64,000 nucleotides of DNA, taken from NCBI GenBank assembly GCA_029891385.1, contig JAIWQS010000093.1, positions 310,001 through 374,000 of the forward strand. Direction: 5' to 3'. A program made the position numbers and the translations under genes. This stretch comes from Erythroxylum novogranatense. Lineage: Eukaryota; Streptophyta; Magnoliopsida; Malpighiales; Erythroxylaceae. Position 1 is the stretch's first letter, and every line of letters starts with the position of its first letter. Positions 35,391 through 47,365 of this stretch are shown in pieces. The notes below the pieces were generated by a model. It had not been told where the DNA came from. It saw only the letters and a list, made by a program, of their open reading frames with translations, and did not search any database.

Positions 35391-35591
35391 AACCCAACAC
35401 TATAAGAACTCTGGTTCTTACCATATTAATGGAAGGCGTTAGTTTTCATATACCGAGGAGGATTTGGTCTCATCTACTTCTTCTCCAAGCCGAGGATTAT
35501 AGTCACCATGACTATATGATATGATTTAGGGCATTTCATCAATCACATTGAGTCTATACCTAAAATCATCCATCATCCCACTATGCATGCC

Positions 35592-35815
35592 AAGTGGACT
35601 TTCATCAAATGCAAGTGGACTTATGCTTCTGCCACACACAAGTCGACTTGTATGACACAAGTCCACTTATGTCATCTGCCCGTGAACAAGTCGACTTACA
35701 AGGTACTACAAGTGGACTTATATTTGAGATCTTGAACAAGTCGACTTATTCTATCCACAAGTCGACTTATCCAAAATCTTGAACAAGTCGACTTATACCA
35801 TATACATGTCGACTT
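35592..35815. repeat. Ten-copy AAGTCGACTT palindrome array, leader of Copia-1
   Basis: Copies start at 35592, 35613, 35640, 35659, 35688, 35710, 35738, 35759, 35785 and 35806. Five are perfect; the others have one change (AAGTGGACTT or AAGTCCACTT at four sites, ATGTCGACTT at the last). Steps alternate near 21 and 27 bp. Copia-2 keeps the same ten positions with nine perfect copies. Confidence 0.92.
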
Positions 35816-36480
35816 ATTCAGAAATTTTGCTAAAATCTCTAATCGGCTAATTCCTCAATCAGTGCAATTCCAATTCTCAACACCATCATACCTAGGGTAA
35901 TATCGTGAATTGATGCCTCAATGAACACTTCATTGATTCATGAATGCCTTAAATAGTCAAACTATATGAAAAGCTTGAAATGAGTCAAAACTCATTAATT
36001 TCAAATAATTTAGGAACACCCAATTATCATCCTAAGCATCTCTAGCTAGCACATACATTATCAAATTTACTTCAGCACATGCCATAAAAATATGACGGTC
36101 AAAACAAACAAGATAACGTAATATACTAACGAGACGCTAATGTGATCAATTAGGCATCCGAAAATTCTTGGAAATGCAACTTCAAGCAATTCAGTTTGGC
36201 AATCATATTACATCAATATAACACATTTTTAATCACATTAAAAATGGTTCAAGGAATTGGAACGAAAAAGCACACTCAATCAAGCCAAGCAAAGCAGCCC
36301 CAACAATTTTCACCAAAAGCGTCCGATTCAGTACATTGCTCGAAATGATCAATGAAACAATTTTAATAAATTCTGAGAAAATTGCAAAGGTTATTACATG
36401 TTCAGAACATGCTACATGAATTTTTTCAGGATTTTAGGCCATCAAAAACTCAGTCAACCTAAATAACAAAACCGATTCAA

Positions 36481-39400
36481 AACTTATACATTACATTTGA
36501 ACTTCAAATATTAAAGGATATATAGATATATAAAGTACATTTGGAACCTCAAAACCTTATGATTTACATGACAATAAACTAATACAACTCATCAAAGGGC
36601 ATTTAGCCCGATTACAACTAATTTAACAAAAACAACGAATAGAGAATAAACTAATGCCTTTCTTTTACAACATAACTTCAAAAGCAAGATGCATCAAATT
36701 TGTTTCAATCTCGATCTGAACTCGATTTCTTGTTCAAAACACGAGGAGGAGATAAGGCGGGTGAGCACGGCGGCTCCGTGGGTAACAGTCTAATAATTAA
36801 GCATAAGCTAACACATGCATCAATAATAATAATTTCAAGTCGATAACCATCAATTTCATTTTCTAACAAATAAAACAATTACAAAATCACCAAATATCGA
36901 GATAAGACAAAAGCACATATCGATGGTTTGAGTGATCCTAACAGACGTACTACACATGTTGACAAGCGACCATGTGTAGCCGTGAATGAAAGGGAGTCCG
37001 ATTTGAAACTCCTATGCCACTAGCGGGCGGCGGAGAAGGCTTTATGACAAGTGCGCACTTGTTAAACAGAGGGGATCACTACAAACCCAACAAAATCATA
37101 CATGATCATATTAGGCATTCTTCCTAAATCTCATATTCACATTCTTTTCCATTATTCATCAAGCTTTGCCACGAATGGCCATTTCAACAAGATACGCTCA
37201 CATAAACATGTAATTCACATATTGAATTTTGATCACTTAACAAACAATATTACTAATCTTTACACACTGATAGTGCATAGAGCGGTGCACAATGACAGAC
37301 TCAAATATCACAAATAATCCTTTGTTCAAAATTTACAAATCATAGGAATATAGCCTAATACTTAATGATTAAAAGTTACCCGCCTCTTATCCTTTGGCTT
37401 TGCAATTTGTCAAATTGTTCTTTTCCAATCTTCACTTGCCTTAAGAGACCTAAACAAAGCATAACAAGGTCTAATTACCAAAAACTCAAATGCTGAAATT
37501 TTTCAAGAATGCGAGAACTTGACTTTAAACTTACCCAACTTTGCCTATTCATTACTAAACTATAACCATCATAACCTATCTCGATCTTATCAATTATTTT
37601 CTAGAATCTCATGCTTTAAAGCCAACAACTCAAATCTGAAATTTTACGCTTTTGTTTCTAAAATCCTTCTTCTTTCCACTTTACTCTCCAAGAAACCTCT
37701 TACACTTTCCTTTCTAAGCAAGAAAGGCCAAATTCTAACAAAACACCATGAATGAATAAAGAGACATATGCTGGAAATTTTCCCAAACCTCCATTTCCAT
37801 CTAATTCTCCATACTAAGCACTTCAAATATACAAGTCATTCATTCCAAGGTGATGTGAACCATTTCTATTCACACTTCAACATCTCATACCCAATTCTGA
37901 GTCCCTATATGATCATACAACACAACTCATATCCTTTTTAATTACACAAAACACTCAAATGAACATGATCAAGAACATCCATTTACAACTATCTCCACAT
38001 TCCATCTTAGTACTTCACTTACCCTACATTCATTCATTCAATAACCCGATCAATAACTCAAAACCAATCATGATGTAACCTCTGGCATTAAACAAGAACC
38101 AAAACAAAACATATATAGCTACCCTTTTATAAACCTCTTCCTAACCCATCTTACCCATACTTTACTTAAACCAATAAACCAATAGCATCAACACGTATTT
38201 AAATAACCATCAAGATTTGAAATCTCTAAGTTTAGAACCCTTCACAACAATTCTGATTTTCGAAACTCAAACCCTGACTTAATACTCATTCTTTAAATCA
38301 AATAAGAAAAGATAAAACCTAACAATCAAAACCATGAATTAACCACTAATACACATGCTGATTTCTCCTTCCACTTTCCTAATTCTTCTTCTTTCATTCA
38401 CTAATCCTACACTCAATCCATCATTAGCAAATAAGAAAGAATAAACCTAACAATAATCATGAATTACCAATCAATACTCATGCTGAAATTTTTCTAGGAA
38501 TTGCAAACTTGGCTTAAACAATCATCGAACTTTACCTAACTTTACTTAGACCTTTCTTAAGTCATTTAAACCCAAAACCCATCAAGAAACTTAAACAAAT
38601 TCCAGAATTTTTCATACCTCGAAAACCAGATTTTCTCTCAACTTCCATTTACTCTTCTTCTTTTCTTATTCTTTCATAAAATAACTCTTCAATCCACCAT
38701 TTTGAAATATGAAATGCAACTCTACCATAAAACCCTAATCAACACAATAAGGCTATGCTGGAATTTTAAACAAATGTTGAAACTTGACCTTCATCACTAA
38801 CTCTTTCGACCACCATGCTCAAACCACCATGTTAAGCAAAACCCTTACCAATAAACTCATAATTCCCAAAAATCACATGCTGAAATTTTAACAAAATGGA
38901 CAAAGCGCCATCGCCTCTAACCTAACTGCCTTATACTCTTTTAAGCTATAACAATCAAAACTCATCTTAAACCTAATCCAAATTTGCAAAAAATCTCAAC
39001 TCAAAAATACCTACACAAATCTGAATTTTCTCTTTTGTTTTTAACCTCCTTCTTCTTTTCTTTTCTAAGCCAATACTCTTGAACCATCATATTAACCAAG
39101 AATAGAACAACCCAAGCAACAAAATCATGAATTTACAAACATAACCTATGCTGGAATTTTGTTTTCAACCTTGGAAAACTTGAATTCAACTTACATACTT
39201 TCACCTATATTTTATCTAACCCATGCATGCTGAAATTTTCCACAATTGTGAAACTTGATATTGAGCTCACCGAACCTTACCAAAACCTTTCTTGTGCCAT
39301 TCTTTTGCTATATTAACTAAAACCCCTTCAAAACTAATTGAAATTTTGAAATTCCTAAGTCCTATGCTTGCTGAAATTTTCAAACATTCATGCTCTTCTC

Positions 39401-40755
39401 TTTTCCTTTCTTTCCTACCCCAATACTCTTGATCACCATATTAACCAAGAAAAGAGAAAAACCTAACAAAATACTAAGGAAAATTTTGAAACCCTAACTC
39501 ATCCAAATCTGAAATTTTAACCTTCATATAAACCTTCTTCTTTCTTCATCAATCAACTTCCAAACATCATAGGTAAGCAAGAAAAGAAGAAATATAACAA
39601 GAAACCCAAGAGATTTTGAAACCCTAACCTTATCGAGAGACCCACGAATTCCTCTTCTCTTCCTCTCTTCTTGGAAATTTGAATGGCTTCTACAAGTGAG
39701 ACTTAAAGAAAATAAACCTACCTCCCTTTCTCCTTTGGCTGCTTGAAACTCACCTTTCCATTTCTCTTCTTTGAAGTTTGAAAACTCTTCTTACTCTCCT
39801 CTTCTTGTAACTTTCAGTATGGCTTGTTAAAAGACTAAACATTTTCTCCTTTCTAACTTACTTCCCATGCAAAAGCGACATCATCTTGCTTCTCCCTTGA
39901 AATTTTCGCTGGTTCATTAGCCTCCCTCCTTTCCTAAGCTTTCTTACATTAAAACCCTAACTCTTCTCTTTAACTTAAACCTAACTCTTTAACTTAAACT
40001 AAGCCCAACCTTGAGCCCAAAGTTTCCCTCCTTTCCCAAAATTTTCATTTCCTCCTTAAAACCCTTCCAAAAAATTTCATTTCCCTCCTTCTAACTTAAA
40101 CTTTGTGGACTCCCACTTAAAAGCCCATAAGCTCCTTCCTTTTCATTTACTCTTCCATACAAACCTAGCCCTTAATTGCTTCCCCATCATTTACAAATCA
40201 TTCCAAAGGCTAAAGCCCATTTTAATAAACCTAAAGCCTTATTACCATTTAAACAAAACCAATTTATTCATAACAATATTTTAAGGCCTAATTTAATATT
40301 TCCTTATTCTTTGAAAATCTAATACCAAAATTAAAATTCTAATTTACCTCAATTCCTTCAATTTAATAATTCTTACTTAAGCACTAAAATCTCAAATTCC
40401 AAATTAGACTTCTCAATTCCATCAATTAAAACAATCATCCTATAACCTTCTTATTCATTGAATTTCTAAAATCCATACAAGCTCTAATTCAATTTTAATC
40501 TCCATCACCTAAATTCATAGCAACCTCAATTTATATAATTCTTTTAAATATTAACAATATATCACAAAATAATAATTTCTCAACAAATCAAAGTTCACTA
40601 AATCCTTTCATTAAATAATCATAACTTAAGCAATAAAATCCTCAATTTATTCCAATCAAATTACAATTATCAATCTAGACCTCAAAATAGTTAAATTATG
40701 CCTCAAAATAATTTAATCAAGCTTGTTGACTTGAAAAAAAGAATCGGGAATGACA
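36481..40755 (-). repeat. Family-A LTR copy 1, truncated
   Basis: Collinear with 42478-46752, but lacking the last ~1.1 kb (equivalent of 41366-42477). Its start at 40755 reads TGTCATTCCCGATTC instead of TGTTGGGCCCCGATTC, a damaged terminus. It contains a degenerate internal repeat (see 37490-39400). Confidence 0.88.
37490..39400 (-). repeat. Degenerate internal repeats of LTR A
   Basis: About nine diverged segments start with plus-strand 'CATGCTGAAATTTT' or 'TATGCTGGAATTTT' (near 37490, 37768, 38356, 38480, 38754, 38878, 39148, 39226, 39367). Most are followed by AAACTTGA-like and CTTCTTCTTT-like pieces. The same series occurs in the other two LTR copies and in 1160-1860. Confidence 0.65.
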
Positions 40756-41365
40756 TTTCTCCCCTCTAAAAGAATTTTGTCCTCGAAATTTCCTTTGAAG
40801 ACCACTTATAATCAATCACTTTCTTACTAATTCAATCTTATCTAATCAAACTCTTATCGATGTCTTAGACATATCACTTATCTGGTATCCCAACCATCAA
40901 AAGGCATGCCAATATGTACTCGATCGAGGTCAAAATCATCTTACCGTTAAGGGCGTCAACTTAACGACCGAGATTGATTCTCAACCAAAGACTTCGACAC
41001 TACCAATGTAATGGCATTAAAGCCTTATCATCATCTCCTCAAATGTCAAATCCTCATTACGGTCATCTAAACCAAACAATCATTTAACACATTCTCACTA
41101 ATTCAATCGTAACAACCATATAGCCCAGTAAGATCATACTCTTTGGGCTCGATATTCTCACAAATTTCATTTTATCCTTACACACTCATAAATCATATGC
41201 CCGATTAAGACCATAATATTGGGCTCTAACACTATCCAAAGATTGGCCATGAAACCATCATATCGCCCGAGTTCATAATCTCGAGCTCGATACCACAAAT
41301 GTTGGATCCCTTTGAAATCCAACTACTTAAACTTAACACTTTCACTCTATGCTCGATACCATAAA
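40756..41365 (-). mobile_element. Family-A mini internal region, copy 1
   Basis: 610 bp, non-coding. On the plus strand it runs from a pyrimidine run (reverse of the polypurine tract, here slightly damaged: TTTCTCCCCTCTAAAAG) to a primer-site sequence at 41351-41361. Near the primer end it has three hairpin-like motifs (41123-41148, 41199-41224, 41265-41286) and a second primer-site/LTR-end-like junction at about 41286-41318. Confidence 0.8.
41351..41361 (-). promoter_or_regulatory. Family-A primer-binding site
   Basis: The minus strand gives TGGTATCGAGC next to the LTR end CCCAACA. The standard plant site is TGGTATCAGAGC, so one base appears missing. The same form is at 47351-47361. The missing A within CAG fits the window-wide CHG base-calling pattern. 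Confidence 0.72.
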
Positions 41366-44300
41366 TGTTGGGACCGAGACCCAACTACATAAGCAAAACG
41401 AAACCGAAGGAAGCGGAAATTCGGATCGAAATTTGAATCGAAAAACAAAGCACATCGCAAATGCAGCGGAAGCGGAAATGTCAAATCGAAAACAAAATAC
41501 GAGCGAACAAATCCGAAAGTAGAAGCGGAAGCAAAAGCAAGCGGAAGCAAGAACTAATCGAATCAAACGAACAGATTGCAAAGCGGAGCGAAATCAAAAC
41601 AAAAGCGGAAACAAAAGCACATCGGTTCAAAAGGCATAAGGCGGAAGCAAAGCGAACATCTCGAAGCATAAATCAAATAGAGCAAAGCAACAAGACAAAC
41701 ATGAGGGTTAATTCTGACAAAAATTCAATTGAGCTAACAATTGGACATTTTTGGCAAGGAAAATAAGAAACTTGATGAGAAATCACTGGTTCGAATTTGG
41801 GTGAATCGGAGGCGAGCGGGAAGTTACAAGAGAAAATGTAAAATGACCAAAGGAATAGTAATTGACCATATGAATAGTAACCGCCAATTTCCGACCCTTA
41901 TATCTTTTACTCAATTCGATCGGGATATATTATACCTCATGTTAAAGATATCAAGTCCCTCTACAATTTTCATGAAGGACGGAAATTTCAATTTCCGCTC
42001 TAAAGTGGCGAAAAACCCATACGAAGGTTCAGCCTAAAATTGCCCATGAATAGTAATTCGGGAATCCCAAATGCATAATGGGCAGCAAACTTAAAACGCT
42101 CATATCTTTTTCATCTTAAGTCCAATCATGACCCATTTTATCTCGTTTTCAAGATCTTGACATTATCTATAAACTTCAAGAAATCTACCCATTTCAAATT
42201 CAAGCTCTACCATAGCCTAAAACTTAAGTGAAGTTTCTGTCCATTTTAAGAAAAATTGGATGATACCTCCCTAAAATTTGATCTAGCCAAACTTTTCAAC
42301 CTATCCATCCAAGCTCCAAACCTGCATAAAACCACTTCTATCTTCCAACTCAATAGCACAGCCCTCTCCAACTCAAAGGGCCACATTGCAATCTTAAAAT
42401 TCTAACCATTTCAATCCATACAACAATACCAACTCATCTTTTTTTTTCTGCTTTTCCAATCTTACAATCATACATTAACTTATACATTACATTTGAACTT
42501 CAAATATTAAAGGATATATAGATATATAAAGTACATTTGGAACCTCAAAACCTTATGATTTACATGACAATAAACTAATACAACTCATCAAAGGGCATTT
42601 AACCCGATTACAACTAATTTAACAAAACAACGAATAGAGAATAAACTAATGCCTTTCTTTTACAACATAACTTCAAAAGCAAGATGCATCAAATTTGTTT
42701 CAATCTCGATCGGAACTCGATTTCTTGTTCAAAACACGAGGAGGAGATAAGGGGGTGAGCACGGCGGCTCCGTGAGTAACGATCTAATAATTAAGCATAA
42801 GCTAACACATGCATCAATAATAGTAATTTCAAGTCGATAACCATCAATTTCATTTCTAACAAATAAAAACAATTACAAAATCACCAAATATCAGATAAAA
42901 GTACAAAAGCACATATCAGATGGTTTGAGTGATCCTAACGAGACGTACTACACATGTTCGACAAGCGACCATGTGTGGCAAGTGAAACAGAGGGAGTCCG
43001 ATTTGAAACTCCTATGCCACTTTAGTAGGCGGTAGTGAAACTATGACAATCTTGCGCTTGTTAAGCAGAGGATCACTTAAACCCAACAAAATCATACATG
43101 ATCATATTAGGCATTCTTCCTAAATCTCATATTCACATTCTTTCCATTATTCATCAAGCTTTGCCACGAATGGCCATTTCAACAAGATACGCTCACATAA
43201 ACATGTAATTCACATATTGAATTTTGATCACTTAACAAACAATATTACTAATCTTTACACACTGATAGTGCATAGAGCGGTGTTACAAGATCTGAGACTC
43301 AAATATCACAAATAATCCTTTGTTCAAAATTTACAAATCATAGGAATATAACCTAATACTTAATGATTAAAAGTTACCGCCTCTTATCCTTTGGCTTTGC
43401 AATTTGTCAAATTGTTCTTTCCAATCTTCACTTGCCTTAAGAGACCTAAACAAAGCATAACAAGGTCTAATTACCAAAAAACTCAAATGCTGAAATTTTT
43501 CAAGAATGCGAGAACTTGACTTTAAACTTACCCAATTACTAAACTATAACCATCATAACCTATCTCAATCTTATCAATTATTTTCTAGAATCTCATGCCT
43601 TAAAGCCAACAACTCAAATCTGAAATTTTACGCTTTTGTTTCTAAAATCCTTCTTCTTTCCACTTTACTCTCCAAGAAACCTCTTACACTTTCCTTTCTA
43701 AGCAAGAAAGGCCAAATTCTAACAAAACACCATGAATGAATAAAGAGACATATGCTGGAAATTTTCCCAAACCTCCATTTCCATCTAATTCTCCATACTA
43801 AGCGGTTCAAATATACAAGTCATTCATTCAAGGTGATGTGAACCATTTCTATTCACACTTCAACATCTCATACCCAATTACGAGTCCCTATATGATCATA
43901 CAACACAACTCATATCCTTTTAATTACACAAAACACTCGAATGAACATGATCAAGAACATCCATTTACAACTATCTCCCATTCCATCTTAGTACTTCACT
44001 TACCCTACATTCATTCATTCAATAACCCAATCAATAACTCAAAACCAATCATGATGTAACCTCTGGCATTAAACAAGAACCAAAACAAAACATATATAGC
44101 TACCCTTTTATAAACCTCTTCCTAACCCATCTTACCCATACTTTACTTAAACCAATAAACCAATAGCATCAACACGTATTTAAATAACCATCAAGATTTG
44201 AAAATCTCTAAGTTTAGAACCCCTTCACAACAATTCTGATTTTCCGAAACTCAAACCCCAACTTAATACTCATTCTTTAAATCAAATAAGAAAAGATAAA

Positions 44301-46752
44301 ACCTAACAATCAAAACCATGAATTAACCACTAATACACATGCTGATTTCTCCTTCCACTTTCCTAATTCTTCTTCTTTCATTCACTAATCCTACACTCAA
44401 TCCATCATTAGCAAATAAGAAAGAATAAACCTAACAATAATCATGAATTACCAATCAATACTCATGCTGAAATTTTTTCTAGGAATTGCAAACTTGGCTT
44501 AAACAATCATCGAACTTTACCTAACTTTACTTAGACCTTTCTTAAGTCATTTAAACCCAAAACCCATCAAGAAACTTAAACAAATTCCAGAATTTTTCAT
44601 ACCTACGAAAACCAGATTTTTCTCTCAACTTCCATTTACTCTTCTTCTTTTCTTATTCTTTCATAAAATAACTCTTCAATCCACCATTTTGAAATAAAAA
44701 TGCAACTCTACCATAAAACCCTAATCAACACAATAAGGCTATGCTGGAATTTTAAACAAATGTTGAAACTTGACCTTCATCACTAACTCTTTCGACCACC
44801 ATGCTCAAACCACCATGTTAAGCAAAACCCTTACCAATAAACTCATAATTCCCAAAAATCACATGCTGAAATTTTTAACAAAATGGACAAGCGCCATCGC
44901 CTCTAACCTAACCTCCCTTATACTCTTTTAGCTATAACAATCAAAACTCATCTTAAACCTAATCCAAATTTGCAAAAAATCTCAACTCAAAAATACCTAC
45001 ACAAATCTGAATTTTCTCTTTTGTTTTAACCTCCTTCTTCTTTTCTTTTCTAAGCCAATACTCTTCAAACCATCATATTAACCAAGAATAGAACAACCCA
45101 AGCAACAAAATCATGAATTTACAAACATAACCTATGCTGGAATTTTGTTTTCAACCTTGGAAAACTTGAATTCAACTTACATACTTTCACCTATATTTTA
45201 TCTAACCCCATGCATGCTGAAATTTTCCACAATTGTGAAACTTGATATTGAGCTCACCGAACCTTACCAAAACCTTTCTTGTGCCATTCTTTTGCTATAT
45301 TAACTAAAACCCCTTCAAAACTAATTGAAATTTTGAAATTCCTAAGTCCTATGCTTGCTGAAATTTTCAAACATTCATGCTCTTCTCTTTTCCTTTCTTT
45401 CCTACCCCAATACTCTTGATCACCATATTAACCAAGAAAAAGAGAAAAAACCTAACAAAATACTAAGGAAAATTTCGAAACCCTAACTCATCCAAATCTG
45501 AAATTTTAACCTTCATATAAACCTTCTTCTTTCTTCATCAATCAACTTCCAAACATCATAGGTAAGCAAGAAAAGAAGAACTATAACAAGAAACCCAAGA
45601 GATTTTGAAACCCTAACCTTATCGAGAGACCCACAATTCCTCTTCTCTTCCTCTCTTCTTGGAAATTTGAATGGCTTCTACAAGTGAGACTTAAAGAAAA
45701 TAAACCTACCTCCCTTTCTCCTTTGGCTGGCGAAACTCACCTTTCCATTTCTCTTCTTTGAAGTTTCGAAAACTCTTCTTACTCTCCTCTTCTTGTAACT
45801 TTCGTATGGCTTGTTAAAAGACTAAACATTTTTCTCCTTTCTAACTTACTTCCCATGCAAAAACGACATCATCTTGCTTCTCCCTTGAAATTTTCGCTGG
45901 TTCATTAGCCTCCCTCCCTTTCCTAAGCTTTCTTACATTAAAACCCTAACTCTTCTCTTTAACTTAAACCTAACTCTTTAACTTAAACTAAGCCCAACCT
46001 TCAAGCCCAAAGTTTCCTCCTTTCCCAAAATTTTCATTTCCCTCCTTAAAACCCTTCCAAAAAATTTCATTTCCCTCCTTCTAACTTAAACTTTTGTGGA
46101 CTCCCACTTAAAAGCCCATAAGCTCCTTCCTTTTCATTTACTCTTCCATACAAACCCTAGCCCACTTAATTGTTTCCCATCATTTACAAATCATTCCAAA
46201 GGCTAAAGCCCATTTTAATAAACCTAAAGCCTTATAACCATTTAAACAAAACCGAATTTATTCATAACAATATTTTAAGGCCTAATTTAATATTTCCTTA
46301 TTCTTTGAAAATCTAATACCAAAATTAAAATTCTAATTTACCTCAATTCCTTCAATTTAATAATTCTTACTTAAGCACTAAAATCTCAAATTCCAAATTA
46401 GACTTCTCAATTCCATCAATTAAAACAATCATCCTATAACCTTCTTATTCATTGAATTTCTAAAATCCATACAAGCTCTAATTCAATTTTAATCTCCATC
46501 ACCTAAATTCATAGCAACCTCAATTTATATAATTCTTTTTAAATATTAACAATATATCACAAAATAATAATTTCTCAACAAATCAAAGTTCACTAAATCC
46601 TTTCATTAAATAATCATAACTTAAGCAATAAAATCCTCAATTTATTCCAATCAAATTACAATTATCAATCTAGACCTCAAAATAGTTAAATTATGCCTCA
46701 AAATAATTTAATCAAGCTTGTTGACTTGAAAAAAAAGAATCGGGGCCCAACA
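41366..46752 (-). repeat. Family-A LTR copy 2, full length
   Basis: 5387 bp. On the minus strand it starts TGTTGGGCCCCGATTC (46752) and ends ...GGTCCCAACA (41366). The LTR end (41395-41660) is rich in AGCGGAAGC-type repeats. It contains the conserved GC-rich block GTGAGCACGGCGGCTCC near 42757. ORFs on either strand are short and not conserved between the copies. Confidence 0.9.
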
Positions 46753-47365
46753 TTTCTCCCCCTCTTAAAAGAATTTTGTCCTCGAAATTTCCACTGAAGA
46801 CCACTTATAATCAATCACTTTCTTACTAATTCAATCTTATCTAATCAAACTCTTATCGATGTCTTAGACATATCACTTATCTGGTATCCCAACCATCAAA
46901 AGGCATGCCAATATGTACTCTGATCGAGGTCAAAATCATCTTACCGTTAAGGGCGTCAACTTAACGACCGAGATTTGATTCTCAACCAAAGACTTTCGAC
47001 ACTACCAATGTAATGGCATTAAAGCCTTATCATCATCTCCTCAAATCAAATCCTCATTACGGTCATCTAAACCAAACAATCATTTAACACATTCTCCCTA
47101 ATTCAATCGTAACAACCATATAGCCCAGTAAGATCATACTCTTTGGGCTCGATATTCTCACAAATTTCATTTTATCCTTACACACTCATAAATCATATGC
47201 CCGATTAAGACCATAATCTGGGCTCTAACACTATCCAAAGATTGGCCATGAAACCATCATATCGCCCAAGTTCATAATCTTTGGGCTCGATACCACAAAT
47301 GTTGGATCCCTTTGAAATCCAACTACTTAAACTTAACACTTTCACTCTATGCTCGATACCATAAA
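46753..47365 (-). mobile_element. Family-A mini internal region, copy 2
   Basis: 613 bp, matching copy 1 with scattered differences. The polypurine tract is intact: the minus strand reads AAGAGGGGGAGAAA before TGTTGGGCCCC. The hairpin motif at 47264-47286 keeps pairing (GCCCAAG/CTTTGGGC) although copy 1 has GCCCGAG/CTCGAGC there. Confidence 0.82.

Larger units (their letters stand above)
34791..36480 (-). mobile_element. Copia-1 5' leader, truncated
   Basis: Non-coding sequence between gag and the lost primer site, matching Copia-2 61816-63960 in inverse orientation. From gag outward it holds a stem-loop run (34995-35390) and a palindrome array (35592-35815). At 36480 it stops abruptly at the family-A LTR inside the sequence ACCGATTCAA|AACTTATAC. 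Copia-2 shows that about 450 bp more leader plus the primer site should follow. Confidence 0.82.

Noticed and set aside
35592..35815. CRISPR-like array of short repeats
   Set aside because: The repeat is a 10-bp palindrome, spacers are 9-19 bp and copies lie inside a plant retrotransposon leader with no cas genes.
37102..37317. ORF seen again near 49114
   Set aside because: It follows repeat structure of LTR A. The copies differ by frame-changing indels and copy 2 lacks it.
39950..39970. Telomere-like CCCTAA words
   Set aside because: Isolated AAACCCTAA words in LTR A, never in tandem.
41481..41766. Overlapping ORFs in the AGCGGAAGC-rich LTR end
   Set aside because: Low-complexity purine repeat opens several frames at once; frames shift between copies at 41.5 and 47.5 kb.
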